A stretch of DNA of 8,256 bases from Candidatus Poseidoniales archaeon. Lineage in GTDB: Archaea; Thermoplasmatota; Poseidoniia; Poseidoniales; Poseidoniaceae. Under the pieces are notes generated by a model that was not told the DNA's origin, ran no database searches, and was given only the letters and a program-made list of their open reading frames with translations. Positions within the stretch are counted from its first letter, which is position 1, and the number at the start of each line of letters is the position of its first letter. The stretch is from the NCBI GenBank assembly GCA_012959845.1, contig DUCL01000016.1:1-8256 (forward strand), given 5' to 3'. Shown here piece by piece: positions 1 through 5,958 of the stretch. The position numbers and the translations under genes were made by a program.

Positions 1-2895
1 ATGGCTTGTGCGGGAGTCATGGACTCCCGTAAATATCAGACAAGGAAGCAGTCAAAGGCTGCAATTTTCTTAATGGCTTTGCTATTATTTTCCATGCTCC
101 CTATCATGGCTCCAGCCGTTTCTGCAGATGGGGCACGTGACGCTGCAATAAGCGTCACAATGATACCAAATAGTCTAGAAATCAATCCAGGTGAATCAGG
201 TGAATATACAATACGCGTTCGTAACACAGGTTCAAATCCAGTAACAGTAACAATCTCTTCAAGTGAAGACGGAACTCAAGAATGTGGGCAATATTCTTCT
301 CAAGCGAGTCAAATTTCTGGGCAAATTGATGCTGGAACATATGAAGAGACAACAATGAATGTATCATTGACTCAAACAGCAGAGGGCAGTTGTGATACTA
401 CTGTCACTGTTTCCGCAAATGAACAAGTAACACCTCCAGATGTACCTGGGGCTCCTGCCCAAGAAACTTCAACAGTTACCACAACAGCGGGTGATGGTTC
501 GGGTAGTGCAGTATTTGGTGTTGACTTGAAGATGTCATCACCGTCAAAAACTTGGGGTGGAGAAAGTGTTGTCGAATACAGCCTTGAAGTTGAAAATACA
601 GGTCAAACAAATGAAACAATCACTCTAACTACTTCCGAAGCATCCGGTCCGGGTTGCTCTAATGCAGCATCTATCAGCGTCACTCTAAGTGAATCTTCAG
701 TAAGTATTGATGCCAACGAAAGTGAGTTTGTCACCGTTTCGGTTGAAGTTCCCGAAGGACAAGCAGCAGACAAGTATTGTTGGGATGTCGATGGCGTAGT
801 TAGCAATGACCCATCGCAAGGTACATCCGATATACAAGAGTTTGATTTGACAGTCCCAGAATTGCATGAATGTTCAATGACTTTGAGCAAGAATTCGATT
901 ACAGTAGCACCTGGTGCGGAGGGGACTTTTTCTGTGACATTCACAAATGATGGGAATGTAGATTGGACAATTTCAGTCGGAAAAGCCGGTTCAAAAGCAT
1001 CTTGGGTAAGTGTTGATGGAGCAACTTCTGGATTACTTGAATATGAGAATGGCGCAGGGACAAGAACCTTTGATCTAAAAGTTAATCCAGATGATTCCGT
1101 TGAAGCGGGATCGGAATCGGTTGTAGCAATCCAAGGCAAAGAAGGTAGTTCTGTTAAGTGTACCAAGGACCTTAGAATCATTTTAGGCCAATCTCATGAT
1201 GCCTCACTTTCTTTAGTTAGTTCATTTTTGCCGAATATTCAACCAGGGGATAATGGCACCACTACATTGACGGTCACAAATCAAGGTAATGGTGCAGATA
1301 CTTTCAAAATCTCTCCTTCATCACAACCTCAAGGTTGGAGCGTTCAACTATCAAAAACATCGATAACACTCGGCTCTAAGCATGGAAACGAAAGAAGTGG
1401 AGATATTGAGGTTAAAGTGAATGTGCCATCTGATGCACTCGCAGATGAGCAAGTAGATATTGTGCTATCTGTGCTATCTAATAATGGAGGAATTGTTTTT
1501 GCCGAGATTACATTGTCGGTTACAGTTGCTGCGAATCATGGCATGGATGTAGATGCTAGCAATACAGACCAAACTGGGCGTTCCGATACGGAAGTCCGTT
1601 TCCCGATTTCAATTGAAAATCGCGGTAATGTTGAAGATACATTCCGATGTGCAGTAATGTCACAAACAGCTACACCAAATTGGGCGACATCATTTGAAGA
1701 TGTTGACGGGTATAAATTTACAGAAATTAACATCGCACCTAGGACTACAACTGTTGTCTATCTCGTAGTGAGCATTGATGGAGAAGAAGAATTGGACAGC
1801 ACTAGATTAACTGTCCGAGTTACCAATAAAGACGATACAAATTCACAAGATTTGGATGAAGATGGTATACCGGATAACCAGAGAGAATTAACCATGCTTG
1901 CAATTCAATCAGATAGAAATTATCAAATGGATGCTCGGTTAGATGATGGCGGTTTAGATGGCCGTTCTGGCATGATTACACTCGCCCCAGAGGGTACCAA
2001 AGAATATGGCCTTTGGGTTAAGAACACAGGTGATCGGAAAGACTATGCCGTGTTTGAAATCAATGGATTGGAAGGCCTTGCAACTAGGACTTTGAGAATG
2101 AATGGAGTAGTGGTTGAAGACCCAATTCAAATCCCAATCGGATTCGGCATTTGGAACCTTTCAAGAGGAGAATTTGCCTTGGACCAATCCGGTGTGCCAG
2201 TCACAGAATCTAGCAAGAATGGTGTAGAATCCAGAATGTTAGAATTAGATTTGATGATAGGTCATGAAGCAAGGCCATTCGAGCAGTACTTTTTACTAAC
2301 AATCATTGTAAATCCGAATGCTGAAACAGGCGATGGCGGTGTATTGGAAATCGTGGTAACAAGCGAATCTAATTCTGCCAATCGTTCCGGAAGAGTTACT
2401 GTTTCATTAGATATTCAAATTATTTATGACCTCACCTTTATGGCTGAAAGCATTGAAACAGAATATACAGTTTCTTTCTCAGAAAAGACAGAATTTGAAA
2501 TCGAATTACATAATACCGGAAACATACGCTCAGAAGTAAGAGTATTTGCATCTGAAAATTTACGTGGCTGGAGTGTCTCTTTGGATAATGAGTATGAATG
2601 CAACCGTGAGGGAGTAGAATTGGTCTGCTGGATAGATGTTGGCGCTTCAGTACTTGTTGAAGTGATTGTACGTCCTCCAGTCGATGCAGAAATGGAAGAC
2701 ACATTCAAATTCACACTTTCATCAGAACCGGTTGAAACAGGTGTAGTAGACCGTCAAAATCTTGAGTTTACAATCCAAAGTAAGCACGATTCCGGCCTCT
2801 TCGGCGGAGTATTGGGTAATAGCACTACTACGTGGATTGCCAGCGGATTAGTATTCTCAATATTGGTTGCATTTCTTATGCGCAAAAAACCATGA
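1..2895 (+). CDS. large secreted, membrane-anchored protein with repeated Ig-like (NEW3/CARDB-type) modules
   Basis: Exported surface protein of unknown specific function. An N-terminal signal peptide is clear: a basic segment (residues 10-19), a hydrophobic core (20-39) and a likely cleavage after V-S-A at 42. About seven beta-rich modules follow, each marked by an N-x-G turn: N75-T-G, N199-T-G, N316-D-G-N, N427-Q-G-N, N540-R-G-N, N675-T-G and N838-T-G-N. A Pro/Thr/Ser/Ala linker (about 141-170) separates the first two. Residues 617-625 form a D-x-D-x-D-G-x-x-D calcium-type loop. Cys pairs C95/C131, C219/C260, C291/C387 and C867/C876 fit extracellular disulfides, and several N-x-S/T sequons are present. 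Residues 943-960 form a membrane helix before R-K-K-P, so the protein probably sits outside the cell anchored by its C-terminus. NEW3/CARDB-like modules usually mediate adhesion or polymer binding, but no enzymatic domain is recognised here. The first base of the window is the A of an ATG with no upstream sequence visible. The real start could be M1, M7 (base 19) or further upstream. Confidence 0.82.
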   Translation: MACAGVMDSRKYQTRKQSKAAIFLMALLLFSMLPIMAPAVSADGARDAAISVTMIPNSLEINPGESGEYTIRVRNTGSNPVTVTISSSEDGTQECGQYSSQASQISGQIDAGTYEETTMNVSLTQTAEGSCDTTVTVSANEQVTPPDVPGAPAQETSTVTTTAGDGSGSAVFGVDLKMSSPSKTWGGESVVEYSLEVENTGQTNETITLTTSEASGPGCSNAASISVTLSESSVSIDANESEFVTVSVEVPEGQAADKYCWDVDGVVSNDPSQGTSDIQEFDLTVPELHECSMTLSKNSITVAPGAEGTFSVTFTNDGNVDWTISVGKAGSKASWVSVDGATSGLLEYENGAGTRTFDLKVNPDDSVEAGSESVVAIQGKEGSSVKCTKDLRIILGQSHDASLSLVSSFLPNIQPGDNGTTTLTVTNQGNGADTFKISPSSQPQGWSVQLSKTSITLGSKHGNERSGDIEVKVNVPSDALADEQVDIVLSVLSNNGGIVFAEITLSVTVAANHGMDVDASNTDQTGRSDTEVRFPISIENRGNVEDTFRCAVMSQTATPNWATSFEDVDGYKFTEINIAPRTTTVVYLVVSIDGEEELDSTRLTVRVTNKDDTNSQDLDEDGIPDNQRELTMLAIQSDRNYQMDARLDDGGLDGRSGMITLAPEGTKEYGLWVKNTGDRKDYAVFEINGLEGLATRTLRMNGVVVEDPIQIPIGFGIWNLSRGEFALDQSGVPVTESSKNGVESRMLELDLMIGHEARPFEQYFLLTIIVNPNAETGDGGVLEIVVTSESNSANRSGRVTVSLDIQIIYDLTFMAESIETEYTVSFSEKTEFEIELHNTGNIRSEVRVFASENLRGWSVSLDNEYECNREGVELVCWIDVGASVLVEVIVRPPVDAEMEDTFKFTLSSEPVETGVVDRQNLEFTIQSKHDSGLFGGVLGNSTTTWIASGLVFSILVAFLMRKKP
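9..31 (+). repeat. perfect short inverted repeat with ATG in its loop
   Basis: CGGGAGTC (11-18) and GACTCCCG (22-29) are exact reverse complements separated only by ATG (19-21). The pairing can be extended by a G-T wobble (10/30) and a T-A pair (9/31). It lies in the extreme 5' part of the surface-protein frame, and the looped ATG is in frame (Met7). It could be a hairpin in the mRNA, a protein-binding palindrome upstream of or at the true start, or chance. Confidence 0.5.
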
Positions 2896-3051
2896 TTAAC
2901 GGCTCATTAGATTGCAAATACGAAATTATTGCATATTGCTACTAAAAGGGGTACTGAGGCACTCAATGTAGCGGGCCTATTTGGTAACGCTTATGGGTGG
3001 TCTTCAAGTCGGACAAATCACACAGCGGATGCTATGTGCAATGGTGATAAT
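2896..3051 (+). promoter_or_regulatory. intergenic region with probable nuo operon promoter and leader
   Basis: This 156-base gap is the only sizeable non-coding stretch in the window and separates the surface-protein gene from the tightly packed nuo genes, so the operon promoter is expected here. The best candidate is an A/T-rich block at about 2919-2938 (CGAAATTATT followed by GCATATT). It could serve as a BRE plus TATA element, placing initiation near 2950-2960 and giving a leader of about 95 bases. The match to an archaeal TATA consensus is weak. No long T-run typical of an archaeal terminator and no strong hairpin was seen, so read-through from the upstream gene is possible. The nuoA frame stays open back to a TAG at 2908-2910, but only TTG (2929) and ATG (3034) offer upstream starts, both without a Shine-Dalgarno as good as that of the chosen ATG. 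Confidence 0.35.
3043..3048 (+). promoter_or_regulatory. ribosome-binding site of nuoA
   Basis: GGTGAT matches six of the eight bases of GAGGTGAT, the form used by the downstream nuo genes, and stands three bases before the ATG at 3052. It is the main reason for choosing 3052 over the upstream ATG at 3034 or TTG at 2929. Confidence 0.55.
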
Positions 3052-3537
3052 ATGTCCGGCATAGAATCAGTTCCAAGTGCCTATCTTTCAATTGGCTTTT
3101 TAGCCATACTTGGCATCATTATGCCATTGACTAATTTCCTCATAACTTGGGTCGTAAGACCAAAGGTTGATCCTGCCCGACCACACATCACAAAATCATA
3201 TCTTTTAGAAGGATATGAAGTAGACCACAGCCTCTACCCACGTCGTTTAACCACCTTTGAATGTGGTAGCGAGCCAGTTGGGGATGCGATGATTCAATTC
3301 CATTTCCAGTATTACTGGTATGCAATTATTTTCTTAGTGTTTGATGTTGCATTCATGTTTTTGGTGCTCGGGGGAATGGTGGTCGGTAATGCTACCTCAA
3401 CAGACCTCGCTGAGAACAGCCGTGAAACTGCAGTAGAGGATGCCAAGATGGCAATGATGATTCTAGCAATATTCTTCAGCACTATGTCTGCTGGAGTTTG
3501 GTATGTATTCCGCAAGAGAGGACGCATCTACATTTGA
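3052..3537 (+). CDS. nuoA: NADH-quinone oxidoreductase-type complex I subunit A (NuoA/FpoA)
   Basis: Small membrane subunit of complex I that packs against NuoH near the quinone channel and takes part in coupling quinone reduction to proton movement. The chosen start gives 161 residues, with three predicted membrane helices at about 10-35, 87-111 and 134-154. The family signature is plain in the loop and second helix: F69-E-C-G with Cys71 (equivalent to the loop Cys of mitochondrial ND3), P75-x-G-D-A, Q-Y-Y-W at 86-89 and F97-D98-V99. Position 100 is Ala where the family usually has Glu (F-D-[VL]-E), and the usual Pro-Trp a few residues later is missing. The protein ends in a basic tail (K-R-G-R). 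It is the first gene of the nuo cluster and its stop overlaps the nuoB Shine-Dalgarno. Identity is secure, but the exact start is less so (M at 3034 would add six residues). Confidence 0.93.
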   Translation: MSGIESVPSAYLSIGFLAILGIIMPLTNFLITWVVRPKVDPARPHITKSYLLEGYEVDHSLYPRRLTTFECGSEPVGDAMIQFHFQYYWYAIIFLVFDVAFMFLVLGGMVVGNATSTDLAENSRETAVEDAKMAMMILAIFFSTMSAGVWYVFRKRGRIYI

Positions 3538-3542
3538 GGTGA
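3536..3542 (+). promoter_or_regulatory. ribosome-binding site of nuoB overlapping the nuoA stop
   Basis: GAGGTGA is complementary to the archaeal 16S 3' end (anti-Shine-Dalgarno CACCTC). Its first two bases are the last two of the nuoA TGA stop. It lies five bases upstream of the ATG at 3548 and fixes that start over the in-frame ATG at 3503 inside nuoA. Confidence 0.85.
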
Positions 3543-3547
3543 ATATT

Positions 3548-4141
3548 ATGTCTAATGATGGAGAAAATTTTGCAGCTTTCAACAGCAGAGCGCTAGTAGA
3601 AATGGTCGGAGATGTTACTGACGAGGCACTAAAAGCGACAAAACTCAAGCAATTCCTCGGAGTGCTTGCGGGCCGATATTTCAATTGGGCCGGCCGTAAA
3701 TCATTGTTCACACTGCATTTGGGTATCAAGTGCTGTGCCATTGAAATGGCAGCAGCAGCAACGCCTAGATTTGATGGCGACAGATTCGGAGTATTGTTCC
3801 GTTCATCACCCCGTCAATCCGATGTATTGCTGGTCAATGGTCCAGTTTCAAAGAAGTTCGCAGACAAAATCGTTCGTCTTTGGGAACAAATGCCTGAGCC
3901 AAAATACTGTATTGCTATGGGCGAATGTGCAATATCTGGCGGCCCATACTTCCAATCTTACAATATCTTAGAAGGAGTGGACACCGTAATCCCAGTCGAC
4001 GTATACATCCCTGGTTGCCCGCCTCGTCCTGAAGCATTAATCGATGGATTTGGCTTACTCCGTGAAAAGATAATTCGCATCGGCGGCGCTCCTAGCACTG
4101 GCCGTGATGGTGAGAAACCAATTATTGTAGGGGATGACTGA
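3548..4141 (+). CDS. nuoB: complex I subunit B (NuoB, 4Fe-4S cluster N2 protein)
   Basis: Peripheral-arm subunit that carries the terminal iron-sulfur cluster N2 and hands electrons to quinone at the interface with NuoD and NuoH. The 197-residue protein is soluble and close to the usual family length. All four expected cluster ligands are seen: the adjacent pair C62-C63 in G-I-K-C-C-A-I-E-M, C127 in G-E-C-A-I-S-G-G, and C157 in P-G-C-P-P-R-P-E-A. The strong Shine-Dalgarno at 3536-3542 sets the start; an upstream in-frame ATG at 3503 would lie inside nuoA and is not favoured. The gap to nuoA is 10 bases, and nuoC begins two bases after the stop, so the genes are surely co-transcribed. Nothing in the sequence suggests a hydrogenase small subunit instead, because the neighbours are complete complex I genes and the NuoD partner lacks nickel ligands. 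Confidence 0.97.
   Translation: MSNDGENFAAFNSRALVEMVGDVTDEALKATKLKQFLGVLAGRYFNWAGRKSLFTLHLGIKCCAIEMAAAATPRFDGDRFGVLFRSSPRQSDVLLVNGPVSKKFADKIVRLWEQMPEPKYCIAMGECAISGGPYFQSYNILEGVDTVIPVDVYIPGCPPRPEALIDGFGLLREKIIRIGGAPSTGRDGEKPIIVGDD
4130..4137 (+). promoter_or_regulatory. probable ribosome-binding site of nuoC
   Basis: The purine-rich GGGGATGA lies within the last codons of nuoB, six bases before the ATG at 4144. It is a poorer match to the anti-Shine-Dalgarno than at the other junctions. With only two bases between the nuoB stop and the nuoC start, translational coupling probably helps initiation. Confidence 0.45.
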
Positions 4142-4143
4142 AA

Positions 4144-4797
4144 ATGGGGATGAAAGTTACTCTTGAACAAAGTGATAATGCTGCAGAATCCTGTGTTGCG
4201 GCATTGAACGAGCGTTTCTCTGGTGGAGGTGTAGACTCCACCGTTGAACACCATTCAAATTCATTTAAGATGGCATTTGTTAGAATCAACGCCACACCTC
4301 AACACTGGTTAGCAGTTGCAAAATACATGAAATATGATTTGTCAGTAAATTATTGTTCAAAGGTAACTGGGACACACTTCCCCGATGGACCTGCCGAGAG
4401 AGGCTGGGAAGTTGCATACCATATGATGCGCATGCCAGTATCAAATGTAGAGCCCCACACAAATACAACACATATCGCTGAAAACTTGAGTGGCGACAAC
4501 ATCCCGCTAGAGTTTGAAGTTAGAATTGCTCTTGAGCAAGGTGACACCCCTACAGTTCCATCTATCCAAAGTATTTGGGTAGGCGCTGATTGGAACGAAA
4601 AAGAAACATGGGACTTGGTTGGTATCAACTTTGAAGGCCATGAAAACATGCATCGTGTTCTCAATCCACACGATAGCCCAGAAGAATTCCACCCGTTACA
4701 AAAGCAACACAAATTGCGATACCACGGCCATAATGAAATGTACGACGATGCACAAGGATTCGGTCGTAAACCTGCGGACGAGGGCCGCAAAAAGTGA
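4144..4797 (+). CDS. nuoC: complex I subunit C (NuoC, 30 kDa subunit)
   Basis: Peripheral-arm structural subunit that packs against NuoD and NuoI and is needed for assembly; it has no cofactor. The 217-residue protein has the 30 kDa subunit signature at about 152-173: E152-K-E-T-W-D157-L-V-G160 then F163-E-G165-H166 and H170-R-V-L173, close to the canonical E-R-E-x-[WY]-D-[LM]-x-G-x-x-F-x-G-H. A further conserved-looking P-L-Q-K stretch follows. The N-terminal half has the mixed alpha/beta character usual for this family. NuoC and NuoD are separate here, unlike the NuoCD fusion of enteric bacteria. The last 20 or so residues are highly charged (ending G-R-K-K). ATG 4144 is preferred; ATG 4150 would have a poorly spaced ribosome site. 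Confidence 0.94.
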   Translation: MGMKVTLEQSDNAAESCVAALNERFSGGGVDSTVEHHSNSFKMAFVRINATPQHWLAVAKYMKYDLSVNYCSKVTGTHFPDGPAERGWEVAYHMMRMPVSNVEPHTNTTHIAENLSGDNIPLEFEVRIALEQGDTPTVPSIQSIWVGADWNEKETWDLVGINFEGHENMHRVLNPHDSPEEFHPLQKQHKLRYHGHNEMYDDAQGFGRKPADEGRKK

Positions 4798-4802
4798 GGT
4801 GA
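4796..4802 (+). promoter_or_regulatory. ribosome-binding site of nuoD overlapping the nuoC stop
   Basis: GAGGTGA starts within the nuoC TGA stop and lies five bases upstream of the ATG at 4808. It decides the nuoD start against the far upstream in-frame ATG at 4619, which would overlap nuoC by about 180 bases. Confidence 0.85.
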
Positions 4803-4807
4803 ATATC

Positions 4808-5947
4808 ATGGCACAAATGTGGATTACAATGGGCCCTCAACATCCAATGACGCATGGTCTTTGGACACTGCGAGTCAAAGTTGATGGCGAAACTATCGTC
4901 GATACTGATGCTGAACTTGGATACATCCATCGCGGTGTGGAAAAGATATGTGAAGCACGTGATTTCACTCAAATCACTCCCTATTGTGACCGTCTTTGCT
5001 ATGTATCGGCAATGACATGGGCAAACTCATATATTTATGCGGCTGAAGATTTGTTAGAAGCAGAAGTTCCCGAAAGAGCAGAATTTATTCGTTTGATTTC
5101 TGCAGAATTACAACGTCTTGCTTCCCACTTGATGTGGTTGGGAGCATTTGGACCAGACATTGGTTCTCTTACATTGATGACTTGGTGTATGCGCGATAGA
5201 GAGATGTTCTTGGATTTACTTCAAGAACTCGGTGGTTCAAGAATGCACTACAATTATCCTCGTATCGGCGGAGTCAAGCGAGATATTCCTATTGGATTTG
5301 CTGACCGTATGATTGCTAAGGTCAAATTATTTGAGAAGAGAATTGAAGAATATGAAATGCTGCTCGATGAATCAACAATTTGGCTGGTTCGACTACAAGG
5401 AGTTGGCTATACAAAGGCGGAAGACATGGTGGAGGCTGGAGTTTCTGGACCGAATGTTCGCGCCGCTGGCGTAAACTATGACGTTCGCTGGGCTCACCCA
5501 TATTCCGTTTACGACCAAGTAGACTGGGAGCCAGCGGTTGAGAAACCTACTTCTGTCAAAGGTGCTGATTGCTATGACCGATACAGAGTTAGGATAGAAG
5601 AGATGCGCCAATCCAGCAGAATGATTCTTGATGCAATAGAGAAGATTCCGGGTGGTAAGAATACCAATTACTCAGCAGGAGATGAAATGATCCTAACCAA
5701 GGCGCCAACACGCGCTCCCGAGGGGGCAACAGGATTCTCCAATTACGAATGTACTCGCGGCGCATCACAATTTTACATCCAAGGCGGCGGCGAAGGACGT
5801 GGCAAGAATCCATATCGTTTGTCAATCCGTTCTCCGATGTTCATTACAATTCCATATGTGGCTGATACAATGATCGGCTATAAAATCGCAGACATACCTG
5901 CGATAATGGGTAGTTTTGACCCATGCATAGGAGAGACTGACCGTTGA
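4808..5947 (+). CDS. nuoD: complex I subunit D (NuoD, 49 kDa quinone-binding subunit)
   Basis: Peripheral subunit forming most of the quinone headgroup site with NuoB, evolutionarily derived from the large subunit of [NiFe] hydrogenases. The 379-residue protein begins with the family motif G9-P-Q-H12-P-x-T-H16-G and continues with L-G-Y39-I-H41-R-G-V-E-K46. Tyr65 in L-C-Y-V-S-A-M and His16 match the two residues known to contact the quinone headgroup in characterised complex I. The C-terminus reads G368-S-F-D371-P-C-I-G375-E-T-D-R379, as in canonical NuoD. The paired Cys (C-x-x-C) nickel ligands of hydrogenases are absent at both ends, so this is the respiratory rather than the hydrogenase form. 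Length is about normal for archaeal NuoD/FpoD. It is separated from nuoC by 10 bases and from nuoH by 11. Conservation of the quinone residues fits reduction of a quinone or similar membrane carrier. Confidence 0.97.
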   Translation: MAQMWITMGPQHPMTHGLWTLRVKVDGETIVDTDAELGYIHRGVEKICEARDFTQITPYCDRLCYVSAMTWANSYIYAAEDLLEAEVPERAEFIRLISAELQRLASHLMWLGAFGPDIGSLTLMTWCMRDREMFLDLLQELGGSRMHYNYPRIGGVKRDIPIGFADRMIAKVKLFEKRIEEYEMLLDESTIWLVRLQGVGYTKAEDMVEAGVSGPNVRAAGVNYDVRWAHPYSVYDQVDWEPAVEKPTSVKGADCYDRYRVRIEEMRQSSRMILDAIEKIPGGKNTNYSAGDEMILTKAPTRAPEGATGFSNYECTRGASQFYIQGGGEGRGKNPYRLSIRSPMFITIPYVADTMIGYKIADIPAIMGSFDPCIGETDR

Positions 5948-5953
5948 GGTGAT
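5946..5953 (+). promoter_or_regulatory. ribosome-binding site of nuoH overlapping the nuoD stop
   Basis: GAGGTGAT is an eight-base match to the archaeal anti-Shine-Dalgarno and begins inside the nuoD TGA stop. It is five bases before the ATG at 5959 but only two before the GTG at 5956, which favours the ATG. Confidence 0.87.
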
Positions 5954-5958
5954 TTGTG

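Noticed and set aside
603..1181. 192-codon open frame on the minus strand inside the surface-protein gene
   Set aside because: It is antisense to a clear multi-domain exported protein and has no recognisable domain; its composition (Ser/Thr/Pro/Val) mirrors the complement of the forward frame.
2929..3051. TTG-initiated N-terminal extension of nuoA
   Set aside because: The extension shows no conserved NuoA sequence or hydrophobic segment, and ATG 3052 has a GGTGAT ribosome site.
4350..4790. 146-codon minus-strand open frame across nuoC
   Set aside because: It lies entirely opposite nuoC, whose family motifs are intact, and has no recognisable domain.
4619..4807. Upstream in-frame extension of nuoD from ATG 4619
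   Set aside because: It would overlap nuoC by about 180 bases, and GAGGTGA immediately before ATG 4808 marks the usual start, which also places the G-P-Q-H-P motif at the normal distance from the N-terminus.
4808..5947. Possibility that nuoB/D belong to a membrane-bound [NiFe] hydrogenase
   Set aside because: NuoD lacks the C-x-x-C nickel ligands near both ends and keeps the quinone-contacting His and Tyr; the gene set is that of respiratory complex I.
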